Shown here one piece after another: positions 32,175 to 41,618 of a stretch of DNA of 64,000 nt (its first letter is position 1; the number at the start of each line of letters is the position of its first letter). Below the pieces are notes generated by a model. It was given only the letters and a program-made list of their open reading frames with translations, was not told where the DNA came from and searched no databases. The DNA is from Methanomassiliicoccaceae archaeon COG_1 (lineage in GTDB: Archaea > Thermoplasmatota > Thermoplasmata > Methanomassiliicoccales > Methanomethylophilaceae): NCBI GenBank assembly GCA_028561875.1, contig JAQQTI010000002.1, positions 186,001-250,000 of the forward strand, read 5' to 3'. The position numbers were made by a program, and so were the translations under genes.

Positions 32175-33395
32175 ATGGTCGACGAGAAAGCCATAGAGGC
32201 CGCCCAGAAGCAGTACGGAGACCTACTCAGGAAGCAGCTCGAAAGGGTGGAGAGGCTCAAGGGCGAGCCGGACTGGGTCGACTATTCCAAGCTCGACAGG
32301 CTCATCATTGGCGTATGCGGCGGCGACGGCATCGGCCCGTACATCTGCGGCAGCGCGAGGAGGGTCCTCGAGTTCATGCTCGCCGACGAGATCGGGGCCG
32401 GCAAGGTGGAGGTCCGGGACATCGGCGGCCTCACCATCGAGCGCCGCGCCGAGGTTCTCAAGGCCATCCCCGACGACACCATGGCCGAACTCAAGAAGTG
32501 CCACGTGATACTCAAGGGCCCCACCACCACCCCCAAGAAGGGCGACGGCTGGCCCAACATCGAGAGCGCCAACGTCGCGATGAGGAAGGAGCTCGACCTC
32601 TTCGCCAACGTCCGCCCGGTCTCCGTCCCGGAGCTCGGCATCAACTGGCGCTTCTTCAGGGAGAACACCGAGGGCTCCTACGCCGTCGGCTCCGACGGCA
32701 TCGACGTCACCAGCGACCTCGCCGTCGACTACTGCATCGCCACGACCCAGGGCACGGAGAGGATCCTCCGCGCCGGGTTCGAGTACGCTAGGAAGAGCGG
32801 CGCGAACTACGTTTCCGTCATCACCAAGGCCAACATTATCAAGACGACCGACGGCAAGTTCCTCACCATCGCCGAGCGGGTCTCGAAGGACTACCCCGAG
32901 GTGAGGTGGGACGACTGGTTTATCGACATAGCCACCGCCAAGCTCCTCGACCCCGCCCGCCGTTCCGCCTTCCGCGTGTTCGTCCTTCCCAACCTCTACG
33001 GGGACATCATCACCGACGAAGCGGCGCAGATCCAGGGCGGCGTGGGCACCGCCGGTTCCGCCAACATCGGCAAGAGGTACGCCATGTTCGAGGCCATCCA
33101 CGGCTCCGCGCCGAGGATGGTCGACGAGGGCCGCGCCAAGTACGCCGACCCCTGCTCCATGATCAAGGCCGTGGCCATGATGCTCGACCACATCGGCGAG
33201 GCGAGGAAGGCTAGGAAGCTGGACATGGCCCTCGACGTCTGCGTGCAGTTCGAGAGGGGGCTGGTCATGACCGGCCGCGACACCGGTGCCACCGGCGAGG
33301 AGTTCGCCGAATACGTGATCGAGACCGTGAAGAGGCCGGATCTCGAGAGTGCCTGGCGGGGCTACGTCGAGGCCGCGTCTGGGAAGAGCCGGTAA
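32175..33395 (+). CDS. Isocitrate/isopropylmalate dehydrogenase family enzyme, probably isocitrate dehydrogenase
   Basis: A 406-residue beta-decarboxylating dehydrogenase. CGGDGIGPYI forms the nucleotide-side loop, FRENTEGSYAVGSDG holds the substrate-binding arginine and the position that separates family members, the catalytic lysine is in SVITKANIIKTTDG, and NLYGDIITDEAAQIQGG binds metal. Annotated most simply as isocitrate dehydrogenase giving 2-oxoglutarate; a homoisocitrate dehydrogenase role in coenzyme B synthesis cannot be excluded, given the homocitrate synthase-like gene at 21.7 kb. Single gene with its own promoter; terminates in TAA. Confidence 0.85.
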   Translation: MVDEKAIEAAQKQYGDLLRKQLERVERLKGEPDWVDYSKLDRLIIGVCGGDGIGPYICGSARRVLEFMLADEIGAGKVEVRDIGGLTIERRAEVLKAIPDDTMAELKKCHVILKGPTTTPKKGDGWPNIESANVAMRKELDLFANVRPVSVPELGINWRFFRENTEGSYAVGSDGIDVTSDLAVDYCIATTQGTERILRAGFEYARKSGANYVSVITKANIIKTTDGKFLTIAERVSKDYPEVRWDDWFIDIATAKLLDPARRSAFRVFVLPNLYGDIITDEAAQIQGGVGTAGSANIGKRYAMFEAIHGSAPRMVDEGRAKYADPCSMIKAVAMMLDHIGEARKARKLDMALDVCVQFERGLVMTGRDTGATGEEFAEYVIETVKRPDLESAWRGYVEAASGKSR

Positions 33396-33438
33396 ACCTT
33401 GGCCGGTCACTCCGGGGACGTTCCTCTCATCCGTCTGT

Positions 33439-33490
33439 AGATAAAATACAACCAACATCCAACTCTGGATAGTGTTATCTAGAGTTGGAT
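33439..33490 (+). promoter_or_regulatory. TATA box followed by a long inverted repeat upstream of the HTH-10 gene
   Basis: An ATAAAATA TATA box near 33440 is followed by ATCCAACTCT (33457-33466) and its perfect complement AGAGTTGGAT (33481-33490). Inside the arms GAT and ATC also pair across a G-T, giving a 14-pair stem with a six-base loop. It covers the likely transcription start, so it fits an operator for the downstream regulator or another dimeric protein; a terminator for the dehydrogenase gene is less likely because no T run follows. Confidence 0.5.
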
Positions 33491-33544
33491 TGATTGCTTT
33501 CCGTAAGTCACCTTTACTGCGAACGTGTATGGAGGGGGATTGGT

Positions 33545-34207
33545 TTGTTCTACTGCAGGATGTTGGTCGACAAGAGCATGCCGTACGAGGAGCACCCCTG
33601 CAGGCATCTGATTCCCATAGATCCAGACCGTAAGGGGGTGAACACGCAGATCGTGAAATGCACGTCAATGGCGACCGGCGAAGGCTACTCCATGATGAGG
33701 ATCATCACCGAAGGTGACATCGACGTCCCGGAGGGGCGCACCGCTTTCAAGGACGGAGAGTGCACCATCGAGAGGATCAGCTCCAACCACTACACTGCCA
33801 TGATCACCAACCGCACATGCTTCGTATGCTCCCTCTTCAGCGAGAACCGCTGCTTCCTCATGTCCTCCGTCCCGGTGGACGAGCGGCACGTGGAGTGGAC
33901 GGTCGTCGGCCAGGATAGCGAGACCGTGCACTCCCTCACCCGCCGCATGAAGGAACTCGGATACAGGGTGAAGTTCCTCGCCAGCGGCAAGTTCGGCGAC
34001 AGCATGACTCTCACCCCGAAGGAGGAGGCCTACATCAAGACGGCCTACGACTGCGGGTACTACAACGTGCCGCGGAAGATCGACCTCAACGGCATATGTG
34101 ACATGCTGGGGTGCTCGAAGTCCACCCTCAATGTCGCTCTGCGCACCGCCGAGAGGAAGCTCATCTGCTACTACCTAGACGGCAGCGGCGGAAAGAGCAA
34201 CAGGTAA
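33545..34207 (+). CDS. HTH-10 (Bat-type) transcriptional regulator
   Basis: About 220 residues with an N-terminal sensing region of unknown ligand, containing several cysteines (FYCRM, HPCRH, TCFVCSLF, NRCFL) that could bind metal or sense redox, and a C-terminal bacterio-opsin activator-type helix-turn-helix: LTPKEEAYIKTAYDCGYYNVPRK then DMLGCSKSTLNVALRTAERKL. GGAGGGGG at 33530-33537 lies just before an in-frame TTG at 33545, preferred over the TTG at 33494. The inverted repeat upstream suggests autoregulation. Target genes unknown. Confidence 0.82.
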   Translation: MFYCRMLVDKSMPYEEHPCRHLIPIDPDRKGVNTQIVKCTSMATGEGYSMMRIITEGDIDVPEGRTAFKDGECTIERISSNHYTAMITNRTCFVCSLFSENRCFLMSSVPVDERHVEWTVVGQDSETVHSLTRRMKELGYRVKFLASGKFGDSMTLTPKEEAYIKTAYDCGYYNVPRKIDLNGICDMLGCSKSTLNVALRTAERKLICYYLDGSGGKSNR

Positions 34208-34253
34208 CTTCCCTACAACTCAATTTATACTGCGCAAGGAGATTGACCCCCGA

Positions 34254-34935
34254 AATGGCCGAGTACGGGGTCGAGAACGAGGTCAAGCTCTACTGCGAGG
34301 GCGGGGCTTTTGCCTACGACGGCGTAAACCACGAGCGGGCGATGGAACGGGTGCAGAAGGTCCTACGCGACGTGGGAATCGAGTTCGACGATTACCGCGT
34401 ACGCCGCTTCACCGACACTTACTACTCCGACCCCGCCGGGGTCATCGACTCGCAGAACTCCGTCCTCCGCCTCAGAGACGAGGGCGAGAGGGTCACCGCC
34501 ACCGTGAAGAAGCCTTACGTCCACAGCGGCCTCGGCCTCTCGCGGAGGGAGTTCCAGTCCGAGCTGGTGAAGAGCGACGAGGGGTTCAACCCTCTCGCCA
34601 TGGCCGCCGCCCTCGCGAGGCAGTACCTAGACGGCGTCGGCCCCGACCTGTGCCCCAAAGTCGTCGACGAGGTCGTCCGCTGCGAGTGCCGCATACGCTC
34701 GGAGGTCCGGCGGTACAAGTTCTGCCTCGACCGCTTCTCTTACCATGACCCCGTCTCGGGGGAGGTGGGGCCGGTGAACTACGAGATCGAGATCGAGTCC
34801 ATCGACCAGCCCATCAAGGACGACCAGGCGATGGTGAGGCTGATCGCCGTCCTCGAGGACCGCTACCTCTGCGAGGCGCAAAAGGTCAGCAAGTACGCCC
34901 GGGGGAAGGAGTGGCTGGAATCAATCGGCGTATGA
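34254..34935 (+). CDS. CYTH-domain protein (triphosphate tunnel superfamily)
   Basis: A 226-residue CYTH protein; the family covers class IV adenylate cyclases, thiamine triphosphatases and inorganic triphosphatases that bind triphosphate inside a beta tunnel. The N-terminal signature NEVKLY matches the E-x-E-x-K strand, followed by basic and acidic strands (YRVRRFTDTYYSD, VLRLRDEGERVTATVKKP, NYEIEIESID). AAGGAG precedes the ATG by about 11 bases and TTTATA lies upstream. A polyphosphate-related gene (PPK2-like) at 62 kb may share substrates, but this is speculation. Its 3' end overlaps the convergent flavoprotein gene by 50 bases. Confidence 0.8.
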
Positions 34936-35545
34936 AGTTCGTCATCACCTTGGGCTCGTGCTCGGGATGCCGTATCCCCTCCTTCCTGCCGGCGGCGATG
35001 CATTTCAGGGTCCACGCCATGTTCTGGGCGAGGGTGCGCATGATCTGCAGGCCTTCGAGGTCCCTCGCCACCTCCTCCGGCGAGTTGCCGTGGACCTCGT
35101 TCCAGTACTGGGAGCCGACCACGAGCATGTTGTTGATCAGGAAGTACTGGTTGAACCTCTCCAGGGACGCGGTGGCCCCCGCCCTGCGGCAGGACACGAC
35201 CGCGGCGGCGGGTTTCCCCGCCATCCTCCCGCCCGCGGAGAAGAACAGGCGGTCCATCCATGCGCTCATCTGGCCGGCAACCCCCGAGTAGTACACAGGG
35301 GCGCCGAAGACGTAGCCTTCGAACTCGCCGAGGCGCCTGCCGACGTCGGCGACGTCGTCGCCGAGGACGCAGTAGCCGGCGTGGCGGCACTGGCGGCAGG
35401 AGCGACAGCCGGGGGTGTCCCCCTTGCCGATCCAGTGCATCTCGGTCTCGATGCCCTCCTCCTTGAGCTTGTTCTCCACCTCGGCGAGGGCGGTGAATGT
35501 GCAGCCCTGCATGTGAGGGCTCCCGTTGACTAGCAGTACCTTCAT
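34886..35545 (-). CDS. NADPH-dependent FMN reductase/iron-sulfur flavoprotein family
   Basis: A 219-residue flavodoxin-like protein. LVNGSPHMQGCTFTAL is the FMN phosphate-binding loop, and CRSCRQCRHAGYCVLGDD has a compact cysteine cluster like that of archaeal iron-sulfur flavoproteins, followed by GAPVYYSGVAGQMSAWMDR. Such proteins transfer electrons from ferredoxin or reduced nicotinamide in methanogens. Start is the ATG at 35545. The cysteine spacing supports, but does not prove, a [4Fe-4S] cluster. Confidence 0.85.
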   Translation of the reverse strand: MKVLLVNGSPHMQGCTFTALAEVENKLKEEGIETEMHWIGKGDTPGCRSCRQCRHAGYCVLGDDVADVGRRLGEFEGYVFGAPVYYSGVAGQMSAWMDRLFFSAGGRMAGKPAAAVVSCRRAGATASLERFNQYFLINNMLVVGSQYWNEVHGNSPEEVARDLEGLQIMRTLAQNMAWTLKCIAAGRKEGIRHPEHEPKVMTNFIRRLIPATPSPGRTC

Positions 35546-35736
35546 GGCGATTCCCTGGGAACGGTCTTCCCGACTACGGGGCCATCGGCTCATACGGTTT
35601 AACCCTAGTCATGCGCGTCCGCCGCGGGGTGAGCGGCGGAAACGCCGTGAAGCCCGTTCCCCTGCACGGGGTGGGACACCGCTTCCAAGAAGCGCCCGGG
35701 AAAGCGTTAATATACCCGGAGTATGGCTCATCCGGT

Positions 35737-36306
35737 ATGGTCGCATCCCTCAAAGGGTATTTCAATAACAGCGAGCCCGACCCGCGCAAGATACTCATCA
35801 TGTCGATGGCGATCCTCCTCTCGACGGGGATCCTCGCCCTCTTCGACGAGTCCGGCCTGAGGATAACCGGCGACGGGGGCAACGTTTTCATCATCTCCTC
35901 CTTCGGTGCCACCGCCCTCATCGTCTACGCGACGCCCTCCAGCCCCTTCGCCAAGCCGAAGAGCGTCTTCTTCGGGCACCTCTTCTCCGCCATGATCGGC
36001 GTCGTGGTGTGCTTCGCCTTCGAGAGGGCCCTCGGCACGGAATTCTCGGAGACGGGGAGCTACGAGTTCCTCGCGGTCGCGGTCGGCGTAACGCTCGCAG
36101 TCATTGCAATGGTCATGACCGGCGTCACGCACCCGCCCGGCGGCGCCACCGCCCTCACCTGCGTGTACGCCGGCTGGAGCAGCTGGGAGTACGTACTCTT
36201 CCCGGTCATGGTTGGCGTGGTCATCATTCTCGCCGTGGCGTACTTCGCGAACCGCGGGAGAAAGTGGTGCGACGAGCATCCCCTGCCCGGAAGGAGCACG
36301 GAATGA
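35737..36306 (+). CDS. HPP family membrane protein
   Basis: A 189-residue integral membrane protein with about five hydrophobic helices and the family's signature THPPGGATAL near residue 130. Related HPP proteins in cyanobacteria and chloroplasts transport nitrite, but the archaeal function is not established. A TTAATATA TATA box at 35707-35714 lies 23-30 bases before the ATG at 35737, supporting a leaderless start. The TGA forms an ATGA overlap with a short frame beginning at 36303 whose product includes AAVGASGSGN; I could not assign that frame. Confidence 0.85.
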   Translation: MVASLKGYFNNSEPDPRKILIMSMAILLSTGILALFDESGLRITGDGGNVFIISSFGATALIVYATPSSPFAKPKSVFFGHLFSAMIGVVVCFAFERALGTEFSETGSYEFLAVAVGVTLAVIAMVMTGVTHPPGGATALTCVYAGWSSWEYVLFPVMVGVVIILAVAYFANRGRKWCDEHPLPGRSTE

Positions 36307-36787
36307 CCGGCCCCTGCCGCATCGGGGTCCGCGGGCGCGGATACACAACCTCGGGCGTGGACGCCGACGTCCCGCTGAACGGGCCGGTGGCGGCCGTCGG
36401 CGCATCCGGCTCGGGAAACCTCCTCGTCCCTCCCTCCGCCCGAACATCCTCCCCTCCGGCACGGCGAAGGAGTCGACCTTCTCGCGGGGCTCGGGCGGTG
36501 TACCGGAACCATGGCCAGGCACTTCTTCGGCACTTGTCCGCGCAGTAGGCGCACTGGACGCAGGACATCCTGTCGATCTCCAATACCCTCCTCTCCTTGT
36601 CCGCATTTATCGCCCCGGTCGGACAGCTCCTGCCGCAGATGTTGCAGAGTATGCAATTCCCGGGATCGAACTCCAGGTGCCCCCTGCTTCTCCCGGGGTA
36701 CTCCCGCGGCGCCGCGGGGTACCTCTCGGTAGCCGGCTTGCTGAAAAGGTTCCTCAGCAACCTCCCGCCCATCTTCATCACCGCCAA
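36224..36787 (-). CDS. echF: Ech hydrogenase polyferredoxin subunit, frame broken
   Basis: Carries electrons from ferredoxin to the hydrogenase core through two [4Fe-4S] clusters. The first cluster motif is CILCNICGRSCPTGAI and the second starts CVQCAYCADKC. After that cysteine the frame goes wrong: adding one C at about 36532 gives the expected CPKKCLAMVPVHR, and a further slip joins REKVDSFAVPEGRMFG in a third frame. So the 3' half needs at least two one-base corrections and the true stop is unclear. The TTG start at 36787 overlaps the end of echE. Last gene of the ech operon. Confidence 0.75.
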   Translation of the reverse strand: MAVMKMGGRLLRNLFSKPATERYPAAPREYPGRSRGHLEFDPGNCILCNICGRSCPTGAINADKERRVLEIDRMSCVQCAYCADKCRRSAWPWFRYTARAPREGRLLRRAGGEDVRAEGGTRRFPEPDAPTAATGPFSGTSASTPEVVYPRPRTPMRQGPVIPCSFRAGDARRTTFSRGSRSTPRRE

Positions 36788-37871
36788 GGGATCGCCTCTC
36801 CGTGCAGCTGATGCATGGGTCGATGGAGAGGACCTCCATCGACACGTCCTGCAGGCCGCTGCCCTGCAGGACCCTCACCATGACGGGGATGTTTATGTTC
36901 GTCGGTGTCCTCACCCTCGCGCGGACAAGATTCTTCGTCCCGTTACCCCGCACGTAGTAGAACGCCTCGCCGCGGGGCTGTTCCAAGCGGTAGACGTACT
37001 CCCCGGCGGGAGGGTTGCCCTTGACGGGGAAGCGCCATTCCCCCTCCGGGAGGTCCCTAAGGCAGCGCTCCGCCATGTCTAGGGATTGTAGGGCCTCGTC
37101 CACGCGCACCAGGCACCTGGCGAGGCAGTCACCCTCCTCGCGGAGGACGGGGGAGAATCCCAACTCCCTGTAGCGCGGGTCGCTTGCCCTCATGTCGTTG
37201 TTAACGCCGGACCCCCTCGCGGTGGGGCCAACGCCGCAGAGGTCGACCATGTCCTCCTTCGAGACGACCCCGACCCCGTGCAGGCGGTTCCTCACCGAGG
37301 AGTCTCCCACGAAGACGGGGGCGGTCCTCTCGACCTCCGCCCTTATCTCCCCTATCCGCCCCACTATCCTCTGCGCCTCGTCCGGTGGTATGTCCCGCAC
37401 GACGCCGCCGATGCGGCAGTAGGATATTATGACCCTCCCGCCGGTGACGGACTCGAAGATGTCGAGCACCTTCTCCCTGATCCGCCAGCACTGCATGAAT
37501 AGGCTGTCGAAGCCCATCCCGTCGGCGAGCAGGCCGAGCCACAGCAGGTGGCTGTGCACCCTCGAAAGCTCGTGGAAGGCCCTCCTCAGGGCTTCCGCCC
37601 TCTCCGGGACCGGCACGCCCATCAGGCCCTCCACGGCGCCGCAGTAGCCCCAGCTGTGGCCGAAACTGCAGATGCCGCAGACGCGCTCCATGACGTACGT
37701 CATCTGATGGTAGTCGCGCCTCTCGACAAGCTTCTCCAGCCCGCGGTGCACGTAGCCGATGGAGGGCACCGCGCGAACGACGGTCTCGTCCTCGACCTCG
37801 AGGTCGAGGTGCACCGGTTCCGGCAGGACCGGGTGCTGCGGGCCGAACGGTATGATCGTCCTCCTGCCCAT
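36778..37871 (-). CDS. echE: Ech [NiFe]-hydrogenase large subunit
   Basis: Active-site subunit that binds the NiFe(CN)2CO centre. Both cysteine pairs are present: RVCGICSFGHS near the N-terminus and DPCISCTER at the C-terminus. This separates it from NuoD/FpoD proteins, which have lost them, so it is a true hydrogenase subunit. About 360 residues. The present frame does not stop after CTER; one extra G there gives the tail AIPWR and a TGA at 36778-36780 overlapping echF, the end given here. Starts at the ATG at 37871 (MGRRTIIPFGPQHPVLPEPV). Confidence 0.9.
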
Positions 37872-38223
37872 ATCGCTCCCCCTCCCTCCCCGGAGATTTC
37901 CACGGATGCTTCTCCGCGATGCGGAAGAAGTTCCCCTTGTAGTCCAGGACCATGCCGTGGAACTCCACGCCGAAGAGGTCGTGGACCTCGTTCTCGTAGA
38001 CGAACGCCGACCAGTAGGACGGCGTTATGCTCCCGACCCTCTCCCCGTCGGGCACGCCGACCTTCAGGTTGAGGAGCTCGGATTCCCTGTCGAAGCTGTA
38101 AAGCAGTTCCGCCCCGCCCTCGCGGGGTATGCCGCAGATCTGCACCATGCGCCATCCCCCCTCCTTGAGCTCCGCCACCTTCCCCGGGACGTCCCCGATG
38201 CTCAGCTCTTCGAAACGCTGCAT
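37872..38223 (-). CDS. echD: Ech hydrogenase subunit D (NuoC-like)
   Basis: Peripheral 30 kDa-type subunit that bridges the catalytic module and the membrane arm. About 115 residues, with the NuoC-like signature SAFVYENEVHDLFGVEFHG and FFRIAEKHPWK near the end. Starts at the ATG at 38223, 22 bases inside echC. No stop occurs before the echE start; the frame remains open far into echE, passing a GGGGAGGGAGGGGG tract where a base is probably missing. The end coordinate is set to the echE boundary. Confidence 0.85.
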
Positions 38224-38654
38224 TTCACATCCCTCATGCGGGCGCGCTTCTCCTCCAGGACGGCGGCGCCTCTGATTATGCCGTCGATGATCGATTCGGG
38301 GCGGGCGGCGCAGCCGGGGACGTAGACGTCCACCGGGATGACCGTGTCCACCCCGCCCTGCACGTTGTAACAGTCGCGGAACACCCCTCCGCTGCATGCG
38401 CAGATGCCCACCGCCACGACCGCCTTGGGCTCGGGCATCATGTCGTACAGCCTACGCACTACGCCCTTGCTCTGCTCGTTGACCGAGCCGGTGACGAGGA
38501 AGATGTCGGCCTGCTTCGGGTCGCCGGTGTTTATGACGCCGAGCCTCTCGGCGTCGTACACCGGCGTCAGGCAGGCGAGAACCTCGATGTCGCACCCGTT
38601 GCAGCTCGACCCGTCGTAATGGAGCACCCATGGCGACCGGGATGTCGCCGTCAT
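38202..38654 (-). CDS. echC: Ech [NiFe]-hydrogenase small subunit
   Basis: Holds the proximal [4Fe-4S] cluster next to the NiFe site. The 150-residue protein has the CNGCD motif in SSCNGCDIEVLA, then GICACSGGVF and VPGCAARPE, giving the four cluster cysteines expected of EchC/NuoB-type subunits. Its ATG overlaps the TGA of echB (ATGA) and its end overlaps echD. Confidence 0.93.
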   Translation of the reverse strand: MTATSRSPWVLHYDGSSCNGCDIEVLACLTPVYDAERLGVINTGDPKQADIFLVTGSVNEQSKGVVRRLYDMMPEPKAVVAVGICACSGGVFRDCYNVQGGVDTVIPVDVYVPGCAARPESIIDGIIRGAAVLEEKRARMRDVKCSVSKS

Positions 38655-39541
38655 GCTATCACCAGGAGCACCGCTATGTTGCTCAGCCCGAGTGCCAGGG
38701 CGACGACCCATCCGAACTTCAGGGCGGTCTGCCACTTCATGCGGGCGAAGCCGTTGTCCACCCATATTTCGATGGCCCACACCAGAGCCGCGGCGGTCAT
38801 CCCGAGCGCGACCCCGGACCAGGTCCCGTTCGCGAGGAAAAGGGCCACCATGCCTAGCACCATAACGCTCTCCAGCCAGTGCGAGACCTCGAGCATGGCG
38901 AACGTTCTGCCCGAGAACTCCGTCGAAAGCCCGCGCACTAGGTCCTGGTGGGCGTGGTGCGACATGCTCAGGTCGAAGGGCGACTTCCTCAGCTTGATCG
39001 TCAGCGCCAGGACGAACCCCGCGAATATCCCGAGCATCGGGAGGATCATCATGTCGCCGCCCCTCGCGATATCGAGCACGGAGAACGTGCCGCCGTCCGC
39101 CCCGCCGGTCGCCAGGTAGTACCCGACGGCCATGATGAGGACGACGGGCTCGAAGGCCATGGCGGCGTAGGCTTCCCTCTGCGCCCCGACCTGCGCGAAG
39201 GGCGAGCCGGTGCAGAAAGCGGCCAGGATCAGGAAGGTCTCCGCCAGCGAGAGCGTGAAGAACACCAGCAGCATATCCATGCCGGCGAAGAACAGCGCCC
39301 CGGTGAAGGCGGTCCAACCGATGTAGCAGGCGACGTAGAAGTCCTGGAACCTGTTGGGCGCGGAGCGCTCCTTGGCGAAGAGCTTCCTCACGTCTAGCAG
39401 GGGCTGCGTGACAGGTGGCCCCACCCTGCCCTGCATCCTCGCCGAAACCTTCCTGTCAACCCCGGCGAGCAGCATGCCTAGCACGGGGCCGAAGGCGAGG
39501 AATGCCGCGGCCCCGACGATGCTTAGGCAGAAGTCGTCCAT
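38651..39541 (-). CDS. echB: Ech hydrogenase membrane subunit B (NuoH-like)
   Basis: A 296-residue integral membrane subunit with about eight helices, equivalent to NuoH/EchB, which links the hydrogenase module to ion translocation. Conserved features: DRKVSARMQGRVGPPVTQPLLDVRK in the first loop (here shown in part as RMQGRVGPP) and the acidic RKSPFDLSMSHHAHQDLV loop near the quinone-like cavity. Starts with ATG at 39541, 19 bases inside echA. Confidence 0.93.
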   Translation of the reverse strand: MDDFCLSIVGAAAFLAFGPVLGMLLAGVDRKVSARMQGRVGPPVTQPLLDVRKLFAKERSAPNRFQDFYVACYIGWTAFTGALFFAGMDMLLVFFTLSLAETFLILAAFCTGSPFAQVGAQREAYAAMAFEPVVLIMAVGYYLATGGADGGTFSVLDIARGGDMMILPMLGIFAGFVLALTIKLRKSPFDLSMSHHAHQDLVRGLSTEFSGRTFAMLEVSHWLESVMVLGMVALFLANGTWSGVALGMTAAALVWAIEIWVDNGFARMKWQTALKFGWVVALALGLSNIAVLLVIA

Positions 39542-41451
39542 CGGCACCACCCTCCGCACACCGCGGTCATGCAGGCCACCAGCACGGCGGCGGTGACGGC
39601 CTCGCCCAGCCTGCCCAGCCTCTCCTCCCCGAACCAATCCTGCAGGTACCAGTTCCTGAGGTCGAAGGCGACGGGCTCGCCCATCGAGCCCTCGTACCCC
39701 CCGGGTACGGACCCGTTCCCGGAGAGATACACCGGGGTCTGCGGGTCCTTCCCCCTGCCGAAGAAGGGCAGGAAAATAAGCAGCAGAGCGACGGCCATCG
39801 CTAGGAGAATGATCTCGTTCGACCCTCCGATCATCACGAGGTCGGGCACCGCGCCGTACGCCCGCTCCACCCACGGCGAGACCAGCTCGTCGGAGAGCAG
39901 GGGATAGGCGAGGTAAACCGCGACCACGAGAACGGCGAGCGCGCCGAGCACGGCCCGCTCCTGGGCCCTTACGGCCCCCTCCACGTTGTCCGCGCCGAGG
40001 GCGGAGTACGACAGCTTCCCCAGCCACTTCGCCCAATAGAACCCGGTAGCGGCGCTCCCGAAAGCCACGCAGGCCACCAGCAAAAGAGCCATGGCGCCCT
40101 CCGCGTCCACGAAAGAGGTTAGCGCCCCCCATTTGGAGATCAGCATCCCGAAAGGGGCGAGGAACATTGCGGCGATGCCGAGCATCATGATCCTCGCCAG
40201 GCGGGGCATGCGCTCGAAAAGGCCGTCCATGTCCTCGATGTCCCGGCTGCCTATGCGGTGCTCCGCCGTGCCCACGCAGAGGAACAGCAGGGATTTGGTG
40301 ATGGCGTGGAACACCGTGAGCATCACTCCGGCCCACGCGGCCTCCGGGGTGCCTACCCCGGCGCACGCCACGATCAAACCGAGATTCGCGATGGTGGAGT
40401 ACGCGAGCACGCGCTTGGCGTTGCTCTGCGATATGGCCCCCATGGACGCCAGCAGGAACGTCGCCCCGCCGACGGCCATTACCATGTCCCCGCCGATGTT
40501 GCCGTGCAGCAGCGGCGAGAGCTTCAGGAGGAGGAACGCCCCCGCCTTGACCATGGTCGACGAGTGCAGAAGCGCGGACGTGGGGGTGGGCGCCACCATG
40601 GCGCCCAGGAGCCAGGTGTGGAACGGCATCTGCGCCGACTTGGCGATCCCCGCGAGGGCGAGGAGCATCACCGCGGCGAGCATCCACCCGGCGACCTCCG
40701 CGTCCGGGGTGGCGAGGAGCTCCGCGAGGGAGAGGGTCCCGTACCTGTCGGCGAGGAGAATCAGCGCTGAGACGAAGGCGATTCCTCCGACGAGGTTGAG
40801 AGTCAGCTGGCGGAAGGAGTTGTTCACCGCCTCCTCCGTCTTGGTGTATCCGATCAGCGCGAACGAGCAGAACGTGGTGATCTCCCAGAAGAAGAACATC
40901 CACGCCAGGTTGTTCGAGAACACGATCCCGAACATGGCGCTGAGGAAGACGAACGAAAGGAAGAAGAACCACGGGCGGCGGTCCCTCCCGCCCTCCTGCT
41001 CCTGGAAATCGCGCATGTAGCCGACGGCATAGACGCAGATCAGACTGCCGACGATGCCGACGATCAGCGCCATCACGACGCCGAGGTCGTCGATATGGAT
41101 TCCGTCCCCCGCACCGAGATCGCCCTTGAACGTGAACTCGAAGGAGAGGGAGAGGCAGAGCTGCACGACCCCAAGGGCCGAGGCGGCCCATTTCTTGTAC
41201 TTGATTCCGAGGCATATAACGGCGAGGGCGAGGACGGCCTCGGCGGCGAACATCGCCGTGTCGATCCATTCGCCGGAGACGTCGTAGAACTCCGGCGAAC
41301 CGAGATGGTTCCAGGCGGCGTAGACGGATGCGACCATTATTATTCCCGCGCCGGCCTCGGAGACTGCCCCGCGGACCCTGTCGCTCCTCACGGCCAGCAG
41401 CACGCAGGCGATGGCAAACGGAAAGACCATCAGGAAAATCAAATCCTCCAC
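39523..41451 (-). CDS. echA: Ech hydrogenase antiporter-like subunit A (NuoL-like)
   Basis: A 642-residue antiporter-type subunit with about 16 helices that pumps H+ or Na+ when ferredoxin is oxidised by the complex. Features include the core helix segments FFFWEITTFCSFALIGYT (conserved Glu) and PFHTWLLGAMVAPTPTSALLH (conserved Lys/His region upstream), and SNAKRVLAYSTIANLG. GGAGG seven bases before a GTG at 41451 supports that start over a TTG at 41472. First gene of echABCDEF. The complex would couple H2 and reduced ferredoxin to an ion gradient in energy metabolism. Confidence 0.92.
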   Translation of the reverse strand: MEDLIFLMVFPFAIACVLLAVRSDRVRGAVSEAGAGIIMVASVYAAWNHLGSPEFYDVSGEWIDTAMFAAEAVLALAVICLGIKYKKWAASALGVVQLCLSLSFEFTFKGDLGAGDGIHIDDLGVVMALIVGIVGSLICVYAVGYMRDFQEQEGGRDRRPWFFFLSFVFLSAMFGIVFSNNLAWMFFFWEITTFCSFALIGYTKTEEAVNNSFRQLTLNLVGGIAFVSALILLADRYGTLSLAELLATPDAEVAGWMLAAVMLLALAGIAKSAQMPFHTWLLGAMVAPTPTSALLHSSTMVKAGAFLLLKLSPLLHGNIGGDMVMAVGGATFLLASMGAISQSNAKRVLAYSTIANLGLIVACAGVGTPEAAWAGVMLTVFHAITKSLLFLCVGTAEHRIGSRDIEDMDGLFERMPRLARIMMLGIAAMFLAPFGMLISKWGALTSFVDAEGAMALLLVACVAFGSAATGFYWAKWLGKLSYSALGADNVEGAVRAQERAVLGALAVLVVAVYLAYPLLSDELVSPWVERAYGAVPDLVMIGGSNEIILLAMAVALLLIFLPFFGRGKDPQTPVYLSGNGSVPGGYEGSMGEPVAFDLRNWYLQDWFGEERLGRLGEAVTAAVLVACMTAVCGGWCRWTTSA

Positions 41452-41618
41452 GACTGAACCTCCGATTTGCAATCTAAAACAAATTCTAGAATAATATTCG
41501 TTTCGTCATTGGTGTGGAAGTTTAAAAAAGCGGTTATCCTTGCCGTCGACGAGAACGGGGTCCCGGACAGATTGATAGGGGCGGGGCCGGAGCAATCAGG
41601 CCTGCATACGCGCCCGCT

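Noticed and set aside
36303-36450. Plus-strand frame with a P-loop-like AAVGASGSGN after the HPP gene
   Set aside because: The motif lacks the conserved Lys, the downstream sequence is low-complexity, and the region is antisense to the damaged echF tail.
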